Below, one piece after another: positions 32,650-46,377 of a DNA stretch of 64,000 nt. The DNA is from Mycobacterium gallinarum (GTDB taxonomy: Bacteria > Actinomycetota > Actinomycetes > Mycobacteriales > Mycobacteriaceae), in contig NZ_AP022601.1 in assembly GCF_010726765.1 (NCBI RefSeq), forward strand, positions 1,860,001 to 1,924,000. The letters run 5' to 3'. The notes below the pieces were generated by a model. That model ran no database searches and had not been told where the DNA came from. It saw only the letters and a program-made list of their open reading frames with translations. Every line of letters begins with the position of its first letter. The first letter of the stretch is position 1. The translations under genes were made by a program, and so were the position numbers.

Positions 32650-34927
<2,278 letters not shown>

Positions 34928-34968
34928 ATTCATTTGGTTGCGGTCCGTCAGCAGCAGCCAAACCAGCG

Positions 34969-35793
34969 TCACCAGGGCGATCGCGGTCGCCTGGACGCGA
35001 GCACGAAGGCCGCAAACTCGTGCATCGTCGCTGCCACCCCGCAGGCGGTGCGATCGGATACGACCAGCATGGAAAAGCTCATCATCTCGGCGACGCAGAG
35101 CATCACGATGGTCAGGATCGGCGCCGCTCGCTGGCCCAGGGTCCGCAGGGGCGACGACCGCCGAAGGAAACCCAACTCGATGCCGAGGGTCACCAGCAGC
35201 ATAGGAATGACCTGGACCATCTGCGCGAAGAAGTCGGTCGAAACGGTATCTGCGCACTCGCCTGCGACGTTGAGAACCGGAAACCACAGCGCGGATGCGA
35301 CCTGAACCACCAACGTGCCGACAAGCAACGGCACGATCCAGTCTCTGTGTCCGAAACCGCGCCCGCCGGACGACCCGACATCCAGGACGGCCACCAGCAC
35401 GAGGCTCATCGAGACCGTGAACAACATCGACAGCGCGATGTCCACCCCGAGGTTGAGCGGGAGGAACGCCATCGCGATGTGAAGCACCACCATCAGCGCC
35501 GCCCCCAGCGGCCATGGGCCGTGCAGCAACCTCGGCAGGAACTCCTGCCACGACATCGTCCCGCCCAGTTGCTCCCGGGCCTCCATCCGCCATTTCAGCC
35601 CGGCGGCACACAGCACGATCGCGGAATCGACCAGCAAGACGATCCACCGCGAATACGAGACATAGCCGCCGGCACCGGCGTAGGCGAGCTCGACGACTTC
35701 GTCGTTGTAGGTGAAGGCGACCACCATCAGAAACATCGCGAGTATCGCGATGCCGTCTACCGAAGTGCGCGGCCGCTCATCCGTCTCCCCCAT
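34969..35793 (-). CDS. Multi-pass membrane protein of unknown function, probably frameshifted at its C-terminus
   Basis: 274 aa as read, with about seven hydrophobic helices starting at residue 13 (IAILAMFLMVVAF). The last helix is cut short: after FAAFVLA the frame runs into SRRPRSPW and a stop. In the -1 frame from about 34996 the sequence continues as ATAIALVTLVWLLL and a polar tail ending at 34910, with GC-rich third positions. An intact gene would therefore encode about 294 aa. Either a one-base loss or a sequencing error explains this. It lies upstream of argC in the same direction; no assigned function. Confidence 0.75.
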   Translation of the reverse strand: MGETDERPRTSVDGIAILAMFLMVVAFTYNDEVVELAYAGAGGYVSYSRWIVLLVDSAIVLCAAGLKWRMEAREQLGGTMSWQEFLPRLLHGPWPLGAALMVVLHIAMAFLPLNLGVDIALSMLFTVSMSLVLVAVLDVGSSGGRGFGHRDWIVPLLVGTLVVQVASALWFPVLNVAGECADTVSTDFFAQMVQVIPMLLVTLGIELGFLRRSSPLRTLGQRAAPILTIVMLCVAEMMSFSMLVVSDRTACGVAATMHEFAAFVLASRRPRSPW

Positions 35794-35823
35794 GCCGGCC
35801 TTTCCTCTGCGACGCCGACGGAA

Positions 35824-36192
35824 TCAGCCTGCGGCCCATTCCTTAGCTCGTTCGAGGTCGTCGAGTCCGAACACCTCGAGTTCACCGGGCACCATCCAGC
35901 CCACCAGATGCACCGTGTGCGCGACCCACTCTTTGTCGGTGACGATCGCGGTGCGCTTGAACGCCGAACGATGGTTGATGAGGGTGCCGAAGCCCTGCTT
36001 GAGATCCTCGACCAAACCTCCCCGTCCGAAGCCCTCATAGTCGGGCGCGATGACCTCGACGATCCGGACTTCCTCGCCGCCGAGCAGCTTCTCGAGTTCG
36101 GGCTTGAACTCGATCATCTCGTCACCGGTCACCTTGCCCGATACGCGAATGCCCACGACGCCGGCGGGCATGTCCTGCAGTACCTCGATCAT
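35824..36192 (-). CDS. SpoIIAA-like (STAS/CRAL-TRIO-type) protein
   Basis: 122 aa. It starts MIEVLQDMPAGVVGIRVSGK and contains FKPELEKLLGG and a C-terminal DLERAKEWA helix, the pattern of the SpoIIAA-like family (DUF3478). These are small cytoplasmic alpha/beta proteins of unclear role. It sits 41 bp downstream of pheT and 30 bp before the membrane protein gene, so it may be in a pheS-pheT transcript. Confidence 0.85.
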   Translation of the reverse strand: MIEVLQDMPAGVVGIRVSGKVTGDEMIEFKPELEKLLGGEEVRIVEVIAPDYEGFGRGGLVEDLKQGFGTLINHRSAFKRTAIVTDKEWVAHTVHLVGWMVPGELEVFGLDDLERAKEWAAG

Positions 36193-36233
36193 GGCTACGT
36201 TCCTACTCCGGAATCGGCGGCACTACTCGGAAA

Positions 36234-38719
36234 TCAGCGGCGTTGCTCGGCTCCGACGCGATCGGCCGCCGCCTGAACCGCGGCGTCGCGGGCGGCACTG
36301 GCCTCGTCCTCGGTGAGCGTGCGGTCGGTGGCCCGGAACCGCAGCGCCAGCGCCAGTGACTTGCGTCCTTCACCGATCTGAGGCCCGGTGTAGACGTCGA
36401 ACAGCCGGACGTCCTCCAGCAGTTCACCCGCACCCTCGCGGACGGCATCGATCACGTTCTGCGCGGCGACGTCCTCGCCGACGATCAGCGCGACATCCTG
36501 GAACACGGCTGGAAACGGCGATACGGCAGGCGCGGGAAGCGTTTCGGTGAGCGGGATGGCGTCGAGGTTCAGTTCGACGGCGCAGGTGCCCGCGGGCAGA
36601 CCCGACCGCTCGATGACGGCCGGGTGCAACTGGCCCGCATATCCGACGACAGCGTCGCCGATGACCACCTCGGCGCATCGGCCCGGATGCCAGGGCAGGT
36701 GCTGGGCTGATCGCAGTGTGAGGTCTACGCCTGCGGCACGGCCGATGACGCGCACCGCCTCGAACGCATCGCTGGCGTGCACGGGCCTGCCCCGCCCCCA
36801 CGGGCCGGCGGGCTCGCGCAGCCCCGTCAAGACCGCGCCGACGTGTTGCGGCTGATGCGGCAGTGAGGCATCGAGCGTCGCGATCTCATCGGAGGTGGGC
36901 CGACGGTCGGTCGGAATACGTTCCACCGCGCGGGTTTCCGTCGTCGGCTCGACCACCTGAGCGATGGCGAACAACGCGGCGTCGACAGCTCCGCGGGACA
37001 CGTTGCGCCCCAAGGCTTCCAACAGTCCCGGCAGAAGAGTGGTGGCCAGCTGGGGCCGATCGGCCTCCAACGGATTCAACACCTGCGTCGTGGATCGGCG
37101 CGGGTCGTCGGCAGGCAAACCCCACTGGTCGAAGATTCCCGCGGGCAGAAACGGGGTCGGCAGGATCTCGACGTAGCCGCTGAGCGCCAGCGACTTTCCG
37201 ATCGCACGGCGCCGCTTCTGCGCGGGGCTCAGACCGCGGCCGGACGGTGCGAGCGGCAGCACCGATGGGATGACCTCGAGGCCCTCCAGCCGCAAGACCT
37301 CCTCGACGAGGTCCGCGGGCTGACGGAGGTCAGGGCGCCAGCTCGGTGGTGTCGCCGTCACCTGACCGTCGTTCACGACGACGTCGGCGCCGATCTGAGT
37401 GAGGCGCTTCTGGGTGGTGCCGGCCGCGTACTCCACACCGGCCATGCGGTCGGGCAGGTCGACCGCCATGCTGACCGGCGCAGGCGACCAGTCGTCACGA
37501 GGCGGATCGCCACGCCAATCGGTCAATGTCGGCTCGACTGTGCCACCGGCGATCTCGGCCAGCAGCGTGCTGCAGCGATCCAATGCGGCGACGGAGATCG
37601 CCGGATCGACGGTGCGTTCATAGCGACGGCCCGCCTCGCTGTTGAGGTGCAGACGCCGCTGCGTGCGCGACACCGCGGCGGGGTCCCACACCGCGGCCTC
37701 GAGTAACACATCGGTGGTGCTGTCACGAACCTCGGTGGTGCCCGCGCCCATCACGCCGCCGATCGCCGCGGTGGCGACATCGTCGACGATGAGCACGTCG
37801 GCAGGGTCGAGGCGACGCTCGATGTCGTCGAGCGTGACGACGGTCTCCCCCGGTTCGGCGAACCGGACCCGGAAGCCGCCGGTGATCAGGCTGCGATCGT
37901 GTGCGTGCATCGGATGCCCGATCTCGAGCATCACGTAGTTGGTCACGTCGACGGCCGGCGAGATGGCACGGATACCCGACAGCAGCAGTCGCCGTTGCAT
38001 CCACCACGGCGACACCGCTTTTGGATCGATGCCGGTGACCGGACGCAGGCCGAAGCGCAGCACCCCGGTGCCCTCGTCGATCGTCAGCGGCAGTGCCTCA
38101 GCTTCGGCGGGCAGGGGCGCGATGTCGGCCGGGTCGACGTAGTCGAGGTCGTAGGCGTTGGCGATCTCGCGGGCCATGCCGCGCACCGACAGGCAGTAGC
38201 CGCGGTCCGGGGTGATCGCCAGGTTGAACACGATGTCGTCGAGGCCGAGGATGTCCGCAGCGGGCGTGCCGGGCTCTGCCGTGCCCTCCGGCAGCACCAG
38301 GATGCCGGAATGATCAGAGCCGAGGTTGAGTTCAGCGGTCGAACAGATCATGCCGTCACTGGTGCGGCCGTATGTCTTGCGGGTGGCGATGGCAAAGTCG
38401 CCCGGCAGCACGGAACCGGGCAGTGCCACCACGACAAGGTCGCCGACCGCGAAGTTGGTTGCCCCGCAGACGATGTCACGTGGCTCTGGTTCACCCACAT
38501 CGACTTTGACCGCTCGGATGGGCTTCTTGAACTCGGTCAGTTCCTCGATCTCGACGACCCGCCCGACGATCAAGGGCCCCGTCACCGGCCCGACGGGAAG
38601 GACCTCTTCGACCTCATGACCGATGCGGATCAGGGTCTGTTCCAGTTCCTCGGCTGACACGTCCCAGCCGGGAGCTCCGGCTTGGACGACGTCGCGCAGC
38701 CAGCTGTAGGGCAGGCGCA

Positions 38720-38720
<1 letters not shown>
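36234..38720 (-). CDS. pheT: Phenylalanyl-tRNA synthetase beta subunit
   Basis: 828 aa. Domains in order: N-terminal B1, an EMAP-like tRNA-binding domain ([22 protein letters not shown]), B3/B4 editing ([15 protein letters not shown]), B5 and a C-terminal ferredoxin-fold anticodon-binding domain ending near [14 protein letters not shown]. It forms the alpha2-beta2 enzyme with PheS. ATG 38720 shares one base with the pheS stop (TGATG). Confidence 0.97.
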
Positions 38721-40664
<1,944 letters not shown>

Positions 40665-40671
40665 GGGCACA

Positions 40672-40677
40672 AGCCTA
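40672..40677 (-). promoter_or_regulatory. -10 box of the leaderless cyclase gene
   Basis: TAGGCT on the minus strand lies 7 nt before GTG 40664. It fixes that start against the in-frame GTG at 40670, which would be upstream of any transcript from this promoter. Confidence 0.55.
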
Positions 40678-40775
40678 GTTTGAGCGCCGAAAAGCGAATA
40701 AAGCGGCTGGTCACAGGCTAGTGGAGCACACGTGGAGGGTGAATAACACTGTGGCCGCACGCCTGGCAAATCGTA

Positions 40776-40791
40776 GACAACGTACGTTGTC
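40776..40791. promoter_or_regulatory. Perfect 16-bp palindrome before the DUF2236 gene
   Basis: GACAACGTACGTTGTC is a perfect inverted repeat ending 3 bp before a TTTATC -10-like hexamer (40795-40800) and 37 bp before the start codon. It would occupy the spacer between -35 and -10, the position of a repressor operator. Its form resembles TetR-family sites. The cognate regulator is not encoded next to it. Confidence 0.6.
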
Positions 40792-40827
40792 AAGTTTATC
40801 GTGAGGGTCTGACAGCGGAGGAAACCG

Positions 40828-41889
40828 ATGGCCCTGAAATCGACTTCGACGGCGACCGCCACTAGACGGCATGCCGACAAAGACCCGCTCGGCCCCGATT
40901 CGCTGACGTGGAAGTACTTCGGCGACTTGCGGACCGGCATGCTCGGCGTCTGGATCGGGGCGATCCAAAACATGTATCCCGAACTCGGCGCGGGCGTCGA
41001 AGACCATTCGATCCTGCTGCGCGAGCCACTGCAGCGCGTCGCGCGCTCGGTGTACCCGATCATGGGCGTCGTCTACGACGGTGACCGCGCCGCGCAGACC
41101 GGGCAGCAGATCAAGGGCTACCACAACACGATCAAGGGCGTCGACGCCGAAGGCCGGCGCTACCACGCGTTGAACCCCGAGACGTTCTATTGGGCGCACG
41201 CGACGTTCTTCATGTTGATCATCAAGACCGCCGAGTACTTCTGCGGCGGGCTCACCGACGCCGAGAAGCGCCAGCTGTTCGACGAACACGTGCAGTGGTA
41301 CCGGATGTACGGCATGAGCATGCGGCCGGTCCCCGACACGTGGGAGGACTTCTGCGAGTACTGGGACGTCAAGTGCCGCGACGAGTTGGAGATCAACCGC
41401 GCGACGCTCGACATCTTCTCGATCCGCATCCCCAAGCCGTGGTTCGTGCTGATGCCCACTCCGATCTGGGACCAGCTCTTCAAGCCGATGGTCGGCGCGC
41501 AGCGCTGGATCGCCGCGGGCCTCTTCGATCCCGCCGTGCGCGAGAAGGCCGGCATGCGCTGGACGCCGGGCGACGAGGTGTTACTTCGGATCTTCGGCAA
41601 GCTCGTCGAGTTGGCGTTCGTCGCGGTGCCCGACGAGATACGGCTTCATCCACGCGCACTGGCCGCCTATCGTCGCGCCGAGGGCAAGCTGGCCGAGGAC
41701 GCGCCATTGGTCGAAGCGCCCGCGTTCATGGCGCCACCCCGCGACCGCCACGGCCTGCCGATGCATTACGTGCCGCCGCGCAAGTCGCTGCTCGATCGAG
41801 CGGGCTCTTTGGTACACACGACGTTCTCGTTGACGGGGCTGCGTCGACCGGCCCGGGGCCGTGGAGGAAAGTCGGGTAAGGCAGCCTAG
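40828..41889 (+). CDS. Oxygenase MpaB/Lcp-like family protein (DUF2236, Rv1645c-like)
   Basis: 353 aa. The family pattern of conserved histidines is visible: GYHNTIKGVDAEGRRYHALN followed by ETFYWAHATFF, which in rubber oxygenase Lcp surrounds a b-type heme. The N-terminus (TWKYFGDLRTGMLGVWIGAI) and the DTWEDFCEYWD motif also fit. A GGAGG SD precedes ATG 40828. It is followed 5 bp later by an acyl-CoA dehydrogenase gene and probably co-transcribed with it. Substrate unknown; an oxidative step on a lipid is a reasonable guess. Confidence 0.88.
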   Translation: MALKSTSTATATRRHADKDPLGPDSLTWKYFGDLRTGMLGVWIGAIQNMYPELGAGVEDHSILLREPLQRVARSVYPIMGVVYDGDRAAQTGQQIKGYHNTIKGVDAEGRRYHALNPETFYWAHATFFMLIIKTAEYFCGGLTDAEKRQLFDEHVQWYRMYGMSMRPVPDTWEDFCEYWDVKCRDELEINRATLDIFSIRIPKPWFVLMPTPIWDQLFKPMVGAQRWIAAGLFDPAVREKAGMRWTPGDEVLLRIFGKLVELAFVAVPDEIRLHPRALAAYRRAEGKLAEDAPLVEAPAFMAPPRDRHGLPMHYVPPRKSLLDRAGSLVHTTFSLTGLRRPARGRGGKSGKAA

Positions 41890-41893
41890 GGGC

Positions 41894-43129
41894 ATGCTCG
41901 AATGGACAGACGTTGACCTTGCCGTGCGCGACGCCGTGCGAGAGTTCGTAGACAAAGAGATTCGCCCCCACGTCGACGACCTCGAAAGCGGCGACATGGA
42001 GCCGTACCCGATCATCCGCAAACTGTTCGCGACGTTCGGCATCGCCGACATGGCGCGCGAGTCGCTGAACAAGCGGCTGGCGAAGCTTCGCGACGGCGGC
42101 GAGTCGGGAAAGTCGTCGGGCGGCGGCATGTTCGGGGGCGGCTCAGGCGGGATGGGCTTCGTCGTCGTCAGCGAGTTGTGCAAAGTGTCGATGGGCATCG
42201 TCACCGGTATGGGGGTCAGCCTCGGCCTGACGGTGCCGACGATCCAGGGCAGGGGCACGCTCGCCCAACAGGAGCGCTGGCTGCCGGATCTCGTCACCTA
42301 CGACAAGATCGGCGCGTGGGCGATCACCGAACCCGACTCGGGCTCGGATGCGTTCGGCGGCATGAAGTCCTACGTCGTGCGTGACGGCGACGACTACATC
42401 CTCAACGGCCAGAAGACGTTCATCACCAACGGGCCCGACGCCGACGTGGTCGTGGTGTACGCGAAACTCGACGAGGGTGACGGCGCCGACAAGCGTGACC
42501 GCAAGGTGCTGACGTTCGTGCTCGACCGCGGCATGGAAGGTTTCGTCCAGTCAAAGCCGTTCAGCAAGATGGGTATTCACAGTTCCCGCACAGGGGAACT
42601 GTTCTTCAACAACGTGCGGCTTGGCCGGGACCGGCTGCTCGGTGAAACCGAGGACAGTTCGGCAGGCGACGGACGGGCCAGTGCGCGGTCGAACTTCTCC
42701 GCCGAGCGCATCGGAGTCGCAGCGATGTCGCTGGGCGTCATCGAGGAGTGTCTGCGGCTGTGTGTCGACTACGCGAAGACGCGAAAGCTGTGGGGTCAGG
42801 AAATCGGGCAGTTCCAGTTGATTCAGCTGAAGCTCGCGAATATGGAGGTGGCGCGAATGAACGTGCGCAACATCCTGTTCCGGGTGATCGAGTCGGCGGA
42901 AAAGGGTCAGCCGATCTCGCTGCCCGAGGCGTCGGCGATCAAATGGTACTGCTCGCAGGCAGCCACCGACGTCGCAATGGAGGCCGTGCAAGTATTCGGC
43001 GGCAACGGGTACATGACCGAGTACAGGGTGGAACAACTTGCCCGCGACGCGAAGTCACTGATGATCTACGCGGGCAGCAATGAGGTTCAGATCACCCACG
43101 TGGCGCGGGGTCTGCTGAACAACGCTTAG
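41894..43129 (+). CDS. Acyl-CoA dehydrogenase
   Basis: 411 aa FAD enzyme. AWAITEPDSGSDAFGG is the FAD-binding signature, and QVFGGNGYMTEYRVEQLARD the C-terminal one. The usual MCAD catalytic site near the end reads MIYAGSNEVQ, without the expected Glu; a Glu in FSAERIGVAA is at the position used by isovaleryl-CoA dehydrogenase. Residues 67-88 are an unusual Gly/Ser-rich loop (GGGMFGGGSGGMG). ATG 41894 follows AGGGG. Its stop overlaps the convergent winged-helix gene. Confidence 0.93.
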   Translation: MLEWTDVDLAVRDAVREFVDKEIRPHVDDLESGDMEPYPIIRKLFATFGIADMARESLNKRLAKLRDGGESGKSSGGGMFGGGSGGMGFVVVSELCKVSMGIVTGMGVSLGLTVPTIQGRGTLAQQERWLPDLVTYDKIGAWAITEPDSGSDAFGGMKSYVVRDGDDYILNGQKTFITNGPDADVVVVYAKLDEGDGADKRDRKVLTFVLDRGMEGFVQSKPFSKMGIHSSRTGELFFNNVRLGRDRLLGETEDSSAGDGRASARSNFSAERIGVAAMSLGVIEECLRLCVDYAKTRKLWGQEIGQFQLIQLKLANMEVARMNVRNILFRVIESAEKGQPISLPEASAIKWYCSQAATDVAMEAVQVFGGNGYMTEYRVEQLARDAKSLMIYAGSNEVQITHVARGLLNNA

Positions 43130-43470
43130 GCGGCCGGCGGAATCGGAGGGGTTCGCAGTCTGCTGTGGCTTAAGGACGACGCAGCGACCTCGTCGTGCAG
43201 AGTCCGCACACGTTGGTAGATCCGCTGTGCGGTCGTATGCGGCATCGTCCCCGGGCGGTACCGACCGCGGCGCAACCGCACTGCTCGGCCCTGGAAAACC
43301 TCCCAGCGCAGCGCCTCCGACACCGACTTCGACGCGCGCCCAACCGGACGGAAACCGTGATACGCCAGCGCGTCGACCAGTTCGTCGATTGTCGCGGGAC
43401 CATGGTCGAACAAGTACGCCGTGAGCAGGTACCGAAGATCGGTCCCCCTCACCTCCAGCGAGTCGGTCAT
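43126..43470 (-). CDS. Winged-helix-like conserved mycobacterial protein
   Basis: 114 aa. LRYLLTAYLFDHGPATIDEL and the following SKSVSEALRWEVFQGRAVRL, RRGRYRPG give a helix-turn-helix plus a basic wing of the kind seen in DNA-binding proteins. The C-terminus is a short helix and a proline tail. It is 55 bp upstream of the divergent SDR gene and could regulate it. No specific family name can be given. Confidence 0.75.
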   Translation of the reverse strand: MTDSLEVRGTDLRYLLTAYLFDHGPATIDELVDALAYHGFRPVGRASKSVSEALRWEVFQGRAVRLRRGRYRPGTMPHTTAQRIYQRVRTLHDEVAASSLSHSRLRTPPIPPAA

Positions 43471-43513
43471 GCGCAGAGACTGGCACGGAGGTACGACAGG
43501 TCTTGTTGCCGAC

Positions 43514-43519
43514 TAGCCT
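43514..43519 (+). promoter_or_regulatory. -10 box of the leaderless SDR gene
   Basis: TAGCCT lies 6 nt before GTG 43526, placing the transcription start at the start codon. Confidence 0.55.
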
Positions 43520-43525
43520 GGCCAC

Positions 43526-44305
43526 GTGGACCTGAAGAACAAGACAGCCCTGATCACCGGATCCAGCGGTGGGATCGGCGAGGAATTCGCCGTTCAATTC
43601 GCGACGCGCGGGGTCAATCTCGTCCTGGTCGCTCGCCGCGCCGAAAAGCTCGCTGAGCTGCGCACGAAGCTGACCGAGCAACATCTCGGCCTGACGGTAG
43701 ACGTCATCACCGCCGATCTCGCCGTCCCGGGCTCCGGTCCCGACCTGGCGTCGAAGGTCAGCGACCTGGGCAGGACGATCGACATCCTGGTGAACAACGC
43801 CGGCGTCGGTCTGCACGGCAAATTCGTCGGGCAGGACGCCGCCGCCAACGCGGCGCAGATCCAGCTGAATTGCGGCACCTTGGTCGACCTGACGGCGGCC
43901 TATCTCCCGGCCATGACGGCAGCAGGGCGCGGCGTCGTCATCAACGTCGCATCGACCGCCGCGTTCCAGCCGACGCCGGGCATGGCGGTCTATGGCGCCA
44001 CTAAGGCCTTTGTGCTGTCGTTCTCAGAGGCGCTCTGGCAGGAGTGCAAGGGAACCGGGGTGCGCGTTTTCGCTCTCTGCCCGGGTGCGACGGAGACGGA
44101 GTTCTTCGCACGGACGGGAGAGGAATTCCTCACCGACGGCAGGCAGACCGCCAAACAGGTCGTCGACACCGCGATGGCGGCGCTGGAGAAGTCCACGCCG
44201 ACCGTGGTCTCGGGCTGGCGAAACACTCTGCTCGCCAACGGTTACCGGGTCACACCGCGCAGGCTTATGGTGCAGATCTCCGAGCAGCTGCTGAAAGCCG
44301 ACTAG
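43526..44305 (+). CDS. Short-chain dehydrogenase/reductase
   Basis: 259 aa classical SDR. TGSSGGIG binds the nucleotide, NNAG is in place, the catalytic Ser is in NVASTAAFQ, and Tyr/Lys are in YGATKAF. ARRAEKL after the second strand suggests NADP preference. GTG start 43526 is supported by a leaderless-type -10. Substrate unknown. Alone on the plus strand, between two minus-strand genes. Confidence 0.92.
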   Translation: MDLKNKTALITGSSGGIGEEFAVQFATRGVNLVLVARRAEKLAELRTKLTEQHLGLTVDVITADLAVPGSGPDLASKVSDLGRTIDILVNNAGVGLHGKFVGQDAAANAAQIQLNCGTLVDLTAAYLPAMTAAGRGVVINVASTAAFQPTPGMAVYGATKAFVLSFSEALWQECKGTGVRVFALCPGATETEFFARTGEEFLTDGRQTAKQVVDTAMAALEKSTPTVVSGWRNTLLANGYRVTPRRLMVQISEQLLKAD

Positions 44306-44358
44306 CGGCGTCGGATGTAACGCCACGGCGGGATCCGGGCGCATTCTTCGCCATGCCG

Positions 44359-45102
44359 TTACAAACGGTGAGCCCTGGCGCTCTGATACAGACAGATCGC
44401 CGCCGCCGATGCCACATTGAGGCTTTCGGCGTTGCCGGGCATGGGAATTCGCACCCGTTGAGTGGCCATCTCGGCCAGTTCGGACGCCAAGCCATGCGCC
44501 TCCGGCCCGAACAGCCATGCCGTCGGCGCGGTCAAATCCGCATCGTCAAGCGATACTTCGCCGTCGACAGTGGTGGCCAGCACCGCAAGCCCGGCGGCAC
44601 CTATCGCCGACACCGCCGTGGTGGCATCCGGCTCGGATACGACGGGAATCGAGAAGATACTCCCGGCCGAGGCACGCAGACACTTGCCGTTGTATGGATC
44701 GACGCTGTGGCCGGCGAGTACCACGGCGTCGGCGCCCATCGCGTCGGCGATGCGAATCAGAGTGCCCGCGTTACCGGGCTCGGAGATGTCCGCCGCGACG
44801 GCCAGCAGCCGTGGGGCATCGGCGAGGACGTCGTCAAGCGAGGTCTCGGGTACCGAGCACACCGCGACCAGGCCGACCGGGGTGACCGTGTCCGACAACG
44901 CTTTCGCGGCTCGCTCCGTCACCACATGCACATCGGCATCGCCCAGCAGCGATGCGAAGCGGGCCTGCGCAGCTTCGGTGACGAAGACCTCGGAGACGAG
45001 TCCGCGCCGCATCGCGGCCTCGACGAGGTTGGGTCCCTCAGCGAGAAAGCGTGCGGCGCGGCGTCGTCCCACGTGGCGATGCAGCTTGATCGCTGCCGCC
45101 AC
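44359..45102 (-). CDS. tsnR: TrmH/SpoU family rRNA methyltransferase (Rv1644-like)
   Basis: 247 aa from GTG 45102. SPOUT-fold 2'-O-ribose methyltransferase: N-terminal substrate-binding domain (RRRAARFLAEGPNLVEAA), then ISEPGNAGTLIRIADAMGA (motif 1), WLFGPEAHGLA (motif 2) and IPMPGNAESLNVASAAAI (motif 3). Homologues have TERxxRV before this start, and here in-frame codons LTLTERADR run back to a CTG that overlaps the rplT stop as CTGA. The true start may therefore be that CTG at 45129. Likely co-transcribed with rplT. Confidence 0.88.
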   Translation of the reverse strand: MAAAIKLHRHVGRRRAARFLAEGPNLVEAAMRRGLVSEVFVTEAAQARFASLLGDADVHVVTERAAKALSDTVTPVGLVAVCSVPETSLDDVLADAPRLLAVAADISEPGNAGTLIRIADAMGADAVVLAGHSVDPYNGKCLRASAGSIFSIPVVSEPDATTAVSAIGAAGLAVLATTVDGEVSLDDADLTAPTAWLFGPEAHGLASELAEMATQRVRIPMPGNAESLNVASAAAICLYQSARAHRL

Positions 45103-45125
45103 CCGGTCTGCGCGTTCGGTGAGCG

Positions 45126-45515
45126 TCAGGCAGCCTCGCCCGACGGCGCATTGACATCGCTGGGCAGCGCAGCCTTGGCGACCTCCACCAACGCGGTGAA
45201 GGCGGCGGGATCGCTGACGGCGATCTCGGCCAGGTTCTTGCGGTCCACCTCGACTCCGGCGGCCTTCAGGCCCTGGATCAACCGGTTGTAGGTGATGTCG
45301 TTGGCGCGGGCCGCCGCGTTGATCCGCGAGATCCACAGCTTGCGGAACTCGCCCTTGCGGGCACGCCGGTCGCGGTAGGCATAGGTCAACGAATGCAGCT
45401 GCTGCTCTTTGGCTTTGCGATACAGCCGTGACCGCTGACCGCGGTAGCCCTTAGATGCCTTGAGTATTGTGCGGCGCTTCTTCTGCGCGTTTACTGCGCG
45501 CTTTACGCGTGCCAT
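45126..45515 (-). CDS. rplT: 50S ribosomal protein L20
   Basis: 129 aa, [20 protein letters not shown] and [20 protein letters not shown] typical of L20. It binds 23S rRNA early in assembly and in other bacteria represses its own operon through the leader mRNA. GAGGAAAA precedes ATG 45515. Third gene of infC-rpmI-rplT. Confidence 0.98.
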   Translation of the reverse strand: MARVKRAVNAQKKRRTILKASKGYRGQRSRLYRKAKEQQLHSLTYAYRDRRARKGEFRKLWISRINAAARANDITYNRLIQGLKAAGVEVDRKNLAEIAVSDPAAFTALVEVAKAALPSDVNAPSGEAA

Positions 45516-45565
45516 GGGGGTTTTCCTCTTCGTTCAGGTTCGTCAGGTCCGGACAGGGGGGCCTG

Positions 45566-45760
45566 TCAGCCGTTCAGCAGCTTCTTGACGCGCTTGACGT
45601 CATTGGCCGCCACCTCGGTGCGGCCGTCGAGCCGGCGGGTGCGCTTGCTCGACTTGTGCTCGAGCAAGTGCCGCTTGTTGGCCTTCTGGCGCACGATCTT
45701 TCCGGTTCCGGTGGCCCGGAACCGCTTGGAAGCGCCGCTGTGGGTCTTCGCCTTTGGCAT
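45566..45760 (-). CDS. rpmI: 50S ribosomal protein L35
   Basis: 64 aa basic protein, [20 protein letters not shown] to [12 protein letters not shown], the full L35 sequence. Eleven bases after infC and 50 bp before rplT. Confidence 0.98.
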   Translation of the reverse strand: MPKAKTHSGASKRFRATGTGKIVRQKANKRHLLEHKSSKRTRRLDGRTEVAANDVKRVKKLLNG

Positions 45761-45771
45761 GTGTCCTCAGT

Positions 45772-46377
45772 TCAGTTCTGTGGTGTTTCGGTCGGTGCGC
45801 TCTCGGGCTGTGCGCGTTGCGCGGCGGGAGCGTCGGCATCGTGCGCCGCCTTGGCGCGAGTCTTCGCGCCGCGGTGCGGTGCCAGCACCATCGTCATGTT
45901 GCGGCCGTCCTGCTTGGCCGACGTCTCGACGAAGCCGTAATCGGCGACGTCGGCGCCCAGCCGCTGCAGGAGTCGGTAGCCCAGCTCGGGCCTCGACTGC
46001 TCGCGTCCGCGGAACATGATGGTCACCTTGACCTTGGATCCCGCTTGCAGGAAGCGGACCACGTGGCCCTTTTTGGTCTCGTAGTCGTGCGGGTCGATCT
46101 TGGGACGCAGCTTCTGTTCCTTGACGACGGTCTGCTGCTGGTTCTTGCGAGACTCGCGTGCCTTCTGGGCCGTCTCGTATTTGAACTTGCCGTAGTCCAT
46201 GATCTTGCAAACCGGTGGTTTGGCGTCCGGGGCTACTTCGACAAGGTCGAGATCGGCATCCGCGGCGACGCGGAGGGCGTCTTCGATGCGCACAATGCCT
46301 ACCTGCTCGCCGCCTGGTCCGATGAGACGGACTTCAGGTACGCGGATGCGCTCGTTGACGCGGGTCTCAGTGCTGAT
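45772..46377 (-). CDS. infC: Translation initiation factor IF-3 with AUC start codon
   Basis: 201 aa from ATC 46377, the same length as M. tuberculosis IF-3. The N-terminus reads (I)[20 protein letters not shown], and [16 protein letters not shown] and the [15 protein letters not shown]-domain motifs are present. AGGAGG lies 4 nt before the ATC. An in-frame GTG at 46410 would add 11 non-conserved residues that include the SD itself, so I reject it. A rare AUN start is the known basis of IF-3 autoregulation, since IF-3 discriminates against such codons. Confidence 0.93.
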   Translation of the reverse strand: MSTETRVNERIRVPEVRLIGPGGEQVGIVRIEDALRVAADADLDLVEVAPDAKPPVCKIMDYGKFKYETAQKARESRKNQQQTVVKEQKLRPKIDPHDYETKKGHVVRFLQAGSKVKVTIMFRGREQSRPELGYRLLQRLGADVADYGFVETSAKQDGRNMTMVLAPHRGAKTRAKAAHDADAPAAQRAQPESAPTETPQN

